Part shown: positions 48,601 to 60,600 of the stretch, in pieces | Numbering within the stretch: the stretch's first letter is position 1 | Layout: each line of letters opens with the position of its first letter | Assembly: GCA_022316685.1 (NCBI GenBank) | Contig: JAKJHU010000046.1 | Location: 6,857,001-6,921,000 of the forward strand | DNA length: 64,000 bases | Origin: Progne subis subis | Lineage: Eukaryota > Chordata > Aves > Passeriformes > Hirundinidae | Direction of reading: 5' to 3' | Position numbers and translations under genes: made by a program | The notes under the pieces: generated by a model | What the model saw: only the letters and a program-made list of their open reading frames with translations | Database searches by the model: none | Told to the model about the DNA's origin: nothing

Positions 48601-51600
48601 ACTGTTCAAATAGAATTAATTTATTTCACGATATTAATAGCTTTATAATGAAATTTTAATTTGTTTTTTGATTCAAAGCATCTAATGGCACTATAAACCT
48701 CAAGATGAACCTACAATCGGACATAAACATAATCTCCAAAGACTAAATTCTTGTGAATTCAGAAAAAGAGCCATTAAAAAAATGCATGGCTTTCCAGTTA
48801 TAACCTTCCAAAAGCCACACAGCTTCTTTGTTCTACAAGCTGAAATTCTGCTAGTCCTCCATCACAAAATAACAGCAGCCTGAGACTTATACATTACTAA
48901 CAGGAAATATTTCTACACAAAACACAGAGCTCATGACACCTAATAGCTTGACAGTTCACCAGGATGCTGAGTATTCAAATGATGGAGGTGTTGATTGGAA
49001 TGAACCAACACTGTCATCTAGTTCAACCTTCTATTTGGAGCACTGTTGCCAAAACTACTTCAGGTCCATTGACCTCTTTTCCTGTGGAACCTTCAAAGTA
49101 ACTGAGGATGGGAATTCTCTTTGTGCAATCTCCTACAACAAACTGCTCTCTTCAAGCACACCTTCCCCCTAATATTAAAGCTCCACCTCCCAAGCTTCTA
49201 CCTGTGACCACAGCCACGTCTGAATTTGCCAGTCCAACCAAGAAGTTTGGCTCCATTAGTTCTCTATTTGTCCTCCAAGAGGTTGTAGGCTGCCACTGGA
49301 TCCCTCCTCAGCCTTCTCTTTAACAGAATAAATACACCTCCCTACACCTCCACTTGTGCTCTAGGCTCCTAACAACTGCTAGATCTATTCTCCAGGTTTT
49401 AATAATTTTATTAATATTAACCTCATCATTTTCATTATCACTGCAATGCCAAATCAAAATAAATTCCTCATATGAATAAAATTACAACCTGAATATAATC
49501 AGGGGATGGGAGAATTCTTAAATGCAATTCATCAGCTTCTTAAATATTTTTTTTAAAACGCAAATAACATACACACACACACATTCCCTTGACCCCAGAC
49601 AAATGTATCAGAGGAACGATGGAACTTTCACTGATTCTTTATTCAGCTCTACCACTCTATCCTAATTCTGTATGCATGTCTCATAGCTGTATTTTGATAC
49701 CTGACCTCTCTTCCAAGAGGTCTCGGTCTCTAAATTACCTCATTTGGGATGCAAGGCACAGCCCATCAGCCTTCTGCAAGGTTTTTAGGACTCCTGCTGT
49801 CTGTCCCAGTGTATGAAAGCCCAATGTTAGTCATTAACCTGACGCCTACATGCATCCACACAAGGTACTCAGCAAGTTATCAACAAAACAGAAAGGTGTT
49901 TTTATTAAATGATTAAAAATTGAAGCAATAAGCCTGCAGGCAGTTAATAGTTTCTCTGTTCACATGCTTTTTCTTCATCTTGCATCTACTTACCGACATA
50001 GCTGCATGGTCATTGTTGTTATGCTGAGAAGGAAACCAGTAAGGCAATCAAAACAAAAAAAATTAAGATGTACTGTCAACTTCCAAAAAAAAAAAAAAAA
50101 AAAAAAAAAGGAATAAAAAAATTGGTAGCAATAAAAGATAAGAAAAAGCTTACAAAAAGAACTATTATAGCCACACAAGAGTAATTTTTTTTAAAACCTC
50201 TGAACTTATATAGTATTTTGATGAAATGTAACAAAGAGATTATAACTTAAATAATACTAATTAGGCAATAATATATTTTTCTGTTGTAAGGAACTGTATG
50301 CCAAAATATCAAAGTAGCAAACTTCAAATGACAGTGTCCATTGAAACACCTTTCCAGAAACTTTTCTTTTCAAGAAAGAATATACTCCAAAAGTCTTAGG
50401 TTAAAAAATAAATGCCATGTTTACCATTATGGCTTACAGAGGCTATCTGTATGTTATTAACATACTTTGTTCAAGCAAGACTTAAAATGGCTCAGAATAG
50501 AAAGAATCTACATATAACACGACCCATTAATAAATTTTAACATAAAACTTTTAACTGTAGGGTTGAAGAAAGCTGCTTTCTTTTCCAAATTTGCTTTTCA
50601 AGTACAGTAAACACAGAGGAGAAAACTAACATGCAAAACTTGAGAGGGAAAAAATACTTTGGAGACCCAAGACATTTCCAACGATTCAACAGAGATATCA
50701 GACCCCAACTAACTTTGTGTGCAGATTCAGTACTGTTCATGGCCTACCTGATTTAGAGCTCTGATATTCCAATGAAAATAATACAGATTGCATAAAACAG
50801 ATGTACAACATAAGATGCATTTTTGAAAAGTTACGCCTACATTGGTACAGAAATACTTCGGTACAGCCCCACATGAAAGCACAAAGGGAGACACATCCCT
50901 GTGCATTTACACAGCGTTATACATACAGCGAAATTAAAACAAGAGTCTAATGACAGGAACCCAATGACTGCAACAAAAAAAAAAATCATTAAAGAACATA
51001 TTGTAACACTTCTACAGGCAGACTAGCATTTGAACCAATACCAAAGAGAGAGTCAGTGACCCTGGAGTGTGACAACAAAGAACTGCTGCAGTCAACTACT
51101 GTCCCCAGTCCTAGCTCAATGTCCTCTATAACACAATTGGGTGTGGGAAGGTAGAAGAGAAGAGACCTCTCTATTAGTCCCACTCTTTTGCTTACTAGAA
51201 TTGTGGCCAGAAAAGGTTATGATAAACTATTTTGAGCAGTGGAGTATTTCTGCCAGTCATACAAAAAATATCATGGAAATTACATTATGACATTAACGGA
51301 ATAATTCATTAATGAAAGTTAATTCTAAAACTATTCCAAAGCTTAATTATAGCATGTGAAGATCTAGCTCAGTTTATCACTCCAAAACACTTACTATTTT
51401 AATGAGTTCAAGAATTTGGTTCTTGGCTAATCTTGGAAAATACTTTTATTATAAATTTTCTCTTAATGAAAATAACTTACTAGTACAAATCTAACAGCAT
51501 AGAATCACCATAGTGTGCACATATTTTCATATAAATTATTCCACAGCTCACACACAACATTCCCAGGACTGTATGTGTCTACAATTGGTCAAGACAGAAT

Positions 51601-54600
51601 AGGGAACGAGATGCAGGATAAGTAAAAAGTACAAGAAACCTCTTGCCACAGCAGACTACTTGTCTGTACAGTTCTACAGCCTGCCTGTTACCTGACCAGA
51701 GTTTGAAATTACAGAATAACCTGTCTACAGAAACTAGCCTTCTCCAAAGGCCGACTTGTACCCCCAGGCACATAATTCTATACCTTCCACTTTTCTTAAA
51801 TCCTAATGCCACAGCTGCTTCTTTGCATTCCTCTTAACACACTACTTCCTTTTGTCTGTGGCTCATTTCTGAACAGCCATTTAGCAGCAGACTTCTGTAC
51901 ATCCTGCTCTACAAATTTCACATCCCTTAACTGCCATATGCATATGGCCACTGAGGACCAGTGCCATTTGTTCACACTGCTTGTATCCCAAGTTACAATG
52001 AATTACACCATCTAACAAACTTGCTATTCTTTATCAAAAAACGCTCCACTGATTTGGCACAGAAGCACATGCCTCACGTGACACATTCACATCAGTATCA
52101 CATGATACATTTAGAGTGGGCTTTGTCTTTGAGTCAGCTAAAAGAACAGGGGAACGGAAGAATCACAGTCTCTGTGTAAGATCTGGAAGACAAGATAAGC
52201 CTGCTAGCAACTTCAACATCTTGCTGTGCACATAAAGATACTTTTTCTTTCAGTCTGAAGCCTCAAAACATCCTATGCATTGAAGACTTATTCTTTGTAT
52301 GCATTGCAGGTGGGCAAAGCACTCAGACATCAGTGTGACTGTAACAACCAAGGACAAGCTGATAAAAAGCAGAACGTAGCTTGAATTACTTACTGAAGTA
52401 ACTCCAGACCTAAAGTTATATGATGGCATCATTTGATATCATCATAATATCATGATATATGATGATATCATTATGATGATAAGCCAAACTAGAAATAGTC
52501 TTTTTTATCTGAAAGCAAGGGAAAATCAGACAACAGAATGTAACAATTCATACATAAGACAGGTTAACAGTACCCTTTTTCCTGGGACAAAATAACACAG
52601 GATATATTTAAATATGAACAAGGATTCATTCAATGAAGCTCCGTTAACTAGAATCAAAAAAATTTTTATGATCAAGAACGTTTGGCTAAAAATCTTGGAG
52701 AACACAAGACCTCCATAATCTTATACACAAATGCAGGATTTATACCAATTCTGCATTTTTTGAACCAATGTGCACACAAAACCAAGATGATTAACCAAAA
52801 GGCTCTAGAAAGCTGCATGAGTTCTTACACTAATTGTAAATTAGTTGCTGGTAAGCTCCACCAACATACTCATACACATTTGATGATATCTCTGTGCTGT
52901 GAAAAACTTAAAAATACATCTGTCAGCGTGTGCACAAATAAAAAACTAGAACAAAAGTTTGTTCAAACCTTACTGTTATAAAATAAAATTATGTTCAAAT
53001 AGTTTGAAATTAAACTCAATTTTGAGCACTTACAGGTAAGTGAGTAAAAACTTGAAACGTGCTTCTCAAAAAGTTAATTAGGTCCATTAAATATCCACTG
53101 GCTCTTCCATCTGACTCAGACATTGTCCAATCATAGTCAGCAATCTGAATAAATTCATCTATTTTTTGGTTAAGTTTTGTATATATTTCTCCTTCTGCAG
53201 CATGTCTTGCATCCTGAAAAAAAAAATTGTGCAATGCTTGTCAGAATTCTAAAATATTATTAAATGCAGATCAAATTATATCCATCCACAAAACTGAAGT
53301 CTTGTGTTTTGCTTAGATTAAAAAATATTTTATTGAAATTGGTACTTTAATGTCTGTCTTACATCTGAGGCTGTGATTTTTAAAACACTCCCATAATGCA
53401 TACTTATGAGTATTTGTAACACTACAAGTGTTTACACAATAATCAAAGTTTTCAGACAAGTTAATTTGAAAACGAAGCAATTTATTTTCTTCACAACAAA
53501 CCCCTTTATTTCAGCCTTACAAATTCATCAACCCTGACACAAAGTTGATTTCTCTTTTACAAAAAAAATAATAAAAGAACCTAAGGATTTTGTCTTTTAT
53601 GGATAGTGGTCAAGCAATCATATGCTTTTTATGTAATTACTGTCTTAAAGTTGCACATCTGAAGAATACTCATGATTTTTCATCCTCCTTTAAATAGCCT
53701 GATCATCATATACCATGATGCAGAGCACTCCCCTACTTGCTCCTACTTTTGTTCTGGCACACCCTGGACTCTACTTTTTGGAACAGCAAAATTCTGCATT
53801 TACTGTGAACAGAGTCGACACTGCTGTCTCTGCCTCATTTGTACGGGGGACATCCTCAGAGATGCAACGAGATCTACGTGCAGATGCTTGAGTATGCGTT
53901 GCTGGAAAGTTGTGCTTTTGCCAGCCTGGAGTTTAAAGATATTGAGTATCTTTCTAATTTGGGCTCAATATAAAATTTTCTTCACTGACATGGAGAAATA
54001 ACTCAAGTAAGACATCTGATTTAAACCAAATGGATCAGTTGCTTAAGTTTTTAAGAGGGTAAAAATAGCCTGGATATATTGAAGCAACAAAAAAGCAAAA
54101 GAAACTCCCATTGCTATTTTCCTCTAGAAGAAACCCATCCAAAAAACATGGCATTTGAGAAAAGGGTAAATAACAAAGGCAAAAAGAAAAATTAAAAGTA
54201 TTCACATTTATCGATAAAAATAGCATTTTTACTCCAAACTAACTTGAGAAAGCTTCCACTGAACAGCTCTCCAAATCCAACATGCAAGAATCTGGCAACC
54301 TGTCATCATGTCAAAGGAGTATGTGGATATCCACAATTTTGTAGATGGCCAGGATTAAGAAAGTTTCAATTAAAGTCAAGTCTACATTTATAGTTTCTAT
54401 TAACAACGAAACCTCAGTTGCAAAAATTCATAATGATGGGACTTGCAAATATATCTGCCTAGGTTTAGAGCAAAATTGTTTCATTTTTTTTTGTTTGGGT
54501 TTGGTTTGCTTTTGGTTTGTTTTGTTTTGTTTTTGAATTTAAGTAATTTGTGGAGTGGTTGCATCACTTTTAACAGTTAAAAAGATTTTTTGGCAAGACT

Positions 54601-57600
54601 AGTCCTTCTGGTTTTGTCCTGCATTAAAAAAATACACCATAGATGTATAAGCTCATCTCATGGAATGTAAATGTGACCAACGCTGCTAATAAAAAGAGAT
54701 TTTTGACAACTCTGAAAGAATAGAGGTGACACAATTTGCCACCAGGAGATGAATTTAATAACAGTAGAACATACCAAACTCTGTGAGGGCCCAGATGGGG
54801 AACTGTGAGCAGTTTTTCATTACAATAGAGAAGGAAAAAAGAGGGATTAACAAGAAAAGAATTTTCTACTATAATTGGAGAACGTCGTGCTAACAAGTTC
54901 TCCAGGCAAGTAGACAGGAGAGAAACAACACCCTTCTGTTTGTCAGCATTTATCCCGTATTTTTCCAAGGTGCATAATGCTAAACTCACTAGGAACAGAC
55001 ACGGTACTGAATCCCTCCAACAGAACCTAGTCTGTAGGAGTGTTAAACATAACTGATTAAACACCATAAGTAATCTACAAAAAATATAGCACAACTTGCA
55101 ATTGCACTTGTTAAATCAAAGTCAAGCATAAAGAATATCTGATGTCTTAATGAAATCAAAGACTGTGGCTGTATTAAGTGGTTTTGAATGCACATTTGAC
55201 TGGCAAAAATATACTGAATTGCCCTTACAGGAAAATAGCTATAGATACACAAATTCCAAGACACACATATTGGTTCACAAGCAAACTAGGCACCCTAGAC
55301 CAAAATGAGTAAAACTGCTGGGAGGGCAATGGTAACCAAGTATGGTTGCTAGACCACAACCTTTCCATCTTGCCTTTTGTGCTAAACCATTAGCAAAACA
55401 ACCACAGCTAATGGGAGAATCATTAGCTATCAACTGGAGATATGAAGTGTCTTACAATGATGATATCTTATTCCACCTCACCCACCTTTTAACAGCTATG
55501 CCAGAGGGTATATTATAGTAGGATAGGCTACATATTGCATCAAGAGATAAAATGAATTACAGAATACAACTCTCTCAATAGGATTAATCCTTTTTATCCC
55601 ATAAATACAAGAAATCACTCTTCTTTGTTTCAGTGTGCATGGAAAAAATAACAAATACCTAAAGTTCATCTTGTAGCTGCTGTAGAATCCCTGATGACTT
55701 TTACTTTTGTTTTATGGCTTAAATTCTAAAAATATCATAGAATAATTTCAGTTCAAGCACTAGTTGTAAATACTTCTTTTATACTAATACTTACACCCTT
55801 TGAAAATACATCACATAATAATTCTACTGTAGAATAAAAAATAGATAAAAACATTTTAGATTATGGTAGCTGTTTTGCTTGATTCCATTCAGAAAAAGGG
55901 AGAAGTTACACAAACTGGAGCTTTTAAAAGCTTCTGCTGAAGTTAAGTGTTGACAGCCATTTCACAACTTAATAAAAAAAGTACTTGAAAGCTAATACAG
56001 AGGCTTCTTACGTAGTGACACATTCCAGATCATACTAATAACATTAAAAAACACTTTATCTGCTCAGTGTTATAACTGGATGCTTAAGAGTTCAGAATTA
56101 TTTTAGAGACAAAGATGAAAAGATAGGCAGCTTAGCTCTCACCCTTCTTGTTTTAAAACGCTTCATTAATGTAATGTTTCAGACAAAGTCATATAATGGA
56201 TGAGATATACCATACCTTAAATGTAGAAAGTCCATAAAGTCTTGCAGTGTGGACAGTCAATTGTGAAATATTTGTAATGTTAGATATAAAATCCTCAAGG
56301 TATTTACAGGCTTGCTCCAAGTGTGTTGTGTTTATGATAATTTGAACGAGCTACAAGAGACAAAAAATACTTGTAAAAATCTTTTTATATCACCTGTTGT
56401 CATTTAATTTTGTAAATGGTTACTTCTTCCAGGAACAATGCTACTAAAAATTCATTTCAGTATTTCAGGTTACCACCTATTTCCTGTTAGTTCTCAAGTT
56501 CACTTTCAAATACCACTAAGGAGTAATAATGTAGCTTAAATACAAATTACGCCATTTCCAAAACCAAGATTTCAGACACCTACGCAGTGAAATAAATCCA
56601 ATTGATAGTTTAGAATTTAAAAAAAGGGAAATAAAGGAAAATATATTGCTGAAATACAAAATATAATCACTAAATTATGCCATTTGGTTGTTTTTAAAAT
56701 TTACTGCTCTTAAAAGATCACAACACTGTCTGCAGAATGATGCATTCAAGTATATCTTATAGCTCACGCCACTATTTTTCATAGAAAGAAAGAGAAACTC
56801 AACATTAGTGGTTCTAGCTGCTAGACAGAATACACAAATCATACTCTGCATATAAACAAAAATGTGAAAGTCTCTGGCTTATTTCCTGCAACCCTCTGTT
56901 TTTCATAAAAACCACAAAACTCTTTCATTGTCACGTTTCTCAAAAGTAATCCCTGGGCCAACTAGACCCAACACTGTATTGTTCTTATGTATGTAACAGA
57001 TACTGATGCTTTTTATACTTATTTTCATTTTTAATTTTAAAACAACTACTTTGATTTTCTCATACTGTGGTGTCAGTATCTGTGTTTCTGCATTTACGAA
57101 GATAAATTAGCTGAAAATCTATAATTTTGAATGTGTTTCAAAACTTACCTCTGTTAAACCTATATGAGGTTTTTTAATTAGATTCTGTAAACAACTACTT
57201 AGAGTTCTTGTAAGCAGCAAATTTGTAGATTTTCTGAGCATATCATCTATTTCTGTTGAACTGGAAAAAAAAGTTTATATTTATAATTATGCTGTACGTA
57301 GCAATAATTTGACAGTAATACTTAATAATTTTCACTTCCTCCCTGCAAAGGGAATTTTTGATGCTAAGAATTCTCTATGTGCATTTAAATTCTGGTTGCT
57401 CCAAGTTCTCTGTGATCTAGCAGACAGAACACCTCTTTCACCTACCAAATTATCCATTAACTGAATTTCAACACTGAAGAAAAAATCTGTTATTTTTAGA
57501 TTTTGGACAAGTTTATTGACACAGCAGTTCGTAAAGATTAATTTGTGGGTTTTAATGAGTTACTAAGGAGGTCAACATGTGCTCATTAGTACGTGTAAAT

Positions 57601-60600
57601 TATAAACAGTATCAATTAAGAATGTGTGAAAGGGAGTAATTTACATCTTTAACAGTGCAGAAGTGGGTGACAAGGCCACAAATACCTTCCAGATTTCAGA
57701 CCTCTGAATTCTATTTTATGCAATTAAAACTAAGCTTTTGAAGGCCAGAAGAGTAAAGGAAATGGGTGAATTGTGATGTTTTCCATCAGAAAAAGGTGGG
57801 ATAGGAGAGGGAGTGAACATGCAGGCAGCACGTTCTGTTGCAGGAGAAATCATTGCTAAGGGAACTCAAAGCACTGAGCAGGGAAACACTAGGAAATTTA
57901 GGGATGCTGAACAATTACTTGTGAAATGGTCAGTATCAAAGTACACTTTTCAATCTTTACGTGCCTTGTTAAATAAATAAATTCTCTAGATTATTCAAAC
58001 TGGTCAATACTGTTTAAAGAACCCCAGCAGTGTTTTAAACTGCATACCACATCAAGCAATGCTCACCGATGCACATAATATATAGTATATACATATCCAC
58101 ATATGTATAAATACATGCTACAGCATTGGGAATCAGAGATTAAATATATAGGAAGAATTACATACGTAAATTACAAAACAAGCAGAGCAAGCAAGTACAC
58201 AAGAAAGTGTATTTTCATTTTAGCATATATTTTTAGGTCACCTGAAAGTTACAAGCTACTTTACAGCCACATTCCTGATAGTTCAAGCTTACCTGCGGTG
58301 AAGTGACTCTGAAAACTTAAGGCTTGCATAAATAAATTCCTTCACCTGCATATAAATTTGAGGCACTGACTGAGACATTGGAAGCTTCTTTGGAAAGGAC
58401 TGCTGAGAAAATAAAAGATAATACTGGCTTACACATGAAACTGATTCCAAAAAGAGCTTGGTACTAAACACAGCAATTAGAAAGCCACTTAAAATTATCA
58501 ACATTTTAATCCATCCAAACCTTTTCTGATTTTCATCAAATATGAAGCTGCATGTGTAGAGCTGACTTCTACATCTGTTTAAATAGCTTATAAGCAAGAT
58601 AGAACTTTATCACTTGCTTAAGTTACAATAAAGTTTGAAGATTTTATGTAATTCAAGATGCCCCTGCAGAAAGCAATTTACAAACATACATTAAAAAACA
58701 AGTCTCAAACTGCTTTTAATCTGAATGAACAAGATAGAAGTAACTGGGATAAGAGGTTCAAAAATACAAAGTTGGTTTTTTTTCCCAAAGAAAGCAGTGC
58801 AAAAAAAAAAAAAAAGTTTGAGAAGTTCAATACTTCTGGGACTCTCCAAGTTATTTTGAGAATGCTTAGACTATTTTTTTAAGGTTCACAAAACGAAAAC
58901 AGTTTGAATTATTTTCAGGAATTTGAATTAACATGTGGGAAATAGTAATAAGTTCGTAACAATAAAATAATGCTTCTTTCTTGATTTTAAAGCTGATACT
59001 GTATTTGGGAGAACAAAAGTGGATAAATTCAATTAAATCTACACAGACTAAATAGGTATTTCTGCACTGAACACATAATTTTTGACTTTTACAAAAGAAT
59101 AATTTTTCTGTTTATGACTAATGCATGAGAAAAATAATCAACAACTGGTATCATCCATGAATAATTCAATTTCTCTTTAGGAAAAAAGCATCCATCAACA
59201 ACAGCCAAAGCTTTGTAGTAATCATACATATATGTATAGCAGATAAAACTATTTAGTACAAAATAAAATTTTCTGCAGTTTATTAGCAAAATATTCCATG
59301 CTAAATAGTATCCAGGGTATAGTATACTTCCAACACTGTAAAGGATTTCCATTCTATTTAATTTATTTTAGTATTATAATGGCTAAGTAAATTAATTTGA
59401 TGGAGGAATGCATCCAGAAAGCACTCTGGAATCTCATTCAAAAATCAGCATAAAAACCTCCTTTCATTTTTCATCTTCATTGCAACACTGCATTAATGAC
59501 ACACAGCTGTTACAATTACTGGCAAATCCCTGCTGACACAGAATTAAAATAGCTTTTCACTTTTGCAGGTATCTGTAGCAATGGATCTTGTATAAAACAG
59601 CTTCCCCCAAGAGCAGTAACTCCCACTGTCATGTGGTTCTTAGACTTAGTGCCCCTCTACAGACTCCATCATGAGCCTGTTGTTTCCTCACTGGTATTTC
59701 TAAAATCATACTTGAAGAGCAGAACAGGTTAATCACCTATCTGTGAAGAGAGTCTGTAGTGAAAGAATGGCTGGGGCTACAAAACAACATCCTACTGCAG
59801 TGCTATTACAGCAGAATTATTCACAGTCCCTTCATGTTTATTTTGCCCCACATGCTCAAACACAAATATTTAAATTTAAAAGTGAAATACAGAAATTGTT
59901 GTCTCTAACCAATGCGTTTTTGCAACACAACAGCGTATACTGAGTAATTAAACAAAAGTTGCAACAAAATTTAGCTAAAGACAGATTGCATTATAATTAC
60001 GTAAGGACTTTATCAATTAAACTCTATTATTAATTTGTTTACAAAACACTGGGTTTCATTATTCACACAAACATCTGAGCAAATGACTCAATCTTGCATT
60101 TCCATATTTACTTCTGACTAGATAATTACACACAAAGAAGGTGATTTAGCCCTTTAATCGATATAGCTTTTCAAATTTTAATTGTTTTTTAATTATAGAA
60201 ATTATTACTGTCCCTAGTGTCTTCAACTAGATTTCCACAAACTTTAATAACATAAAAGTTTCCCTTACCTTATCAAGTTCTGGATCTTGAAAAGGAAATT
60301 TGCTTATAACAATTCTGTATTCTTCTTCATTTGCTACTGGGATAGGGCTGTAGTTGTCTGCTTCAAAAATATCCCTGGTGAAAAAGTGAAGTGAAAAAAA
60401 AAATTGGACATTTAACCTGCAGTATTTTCTGGTGTTAAAATATGTAAGTAAATAGAAATTTTACCACCACACTTAGGTCTGCATCTTCAAAAAGTTTTAA
60501 GAACTTCACACATGCTAAGTATTTCTGATTACTTTGGAAATACTTCATATATGTTAACTCTTTAGAGTATGTCTAATCAGAGGAAAAAAATAACCCTCAA

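Larger units (their letters stand above)
44451..53033 (-). other. EXOC6: EXOC6 8.6-kb intron containing the candidate microexon
   Basis: AT-rich intron. It contains the 30-bp microexon candidate, an eroded CR1 at about 48985-49360, a short (CA)n run near 49571 and a near-palindromic ATGATATCAT-type cluster at 52434-52470. Confidence 0.8.

Noticed and set aside
54624..55094. 156-codon minus-strand open frame in an EXOC6 intron
   Set aside because: It shows no known domain and no good flanking splice sites; probably chance in AT-rich DNA, although a decayed transposon is possible.
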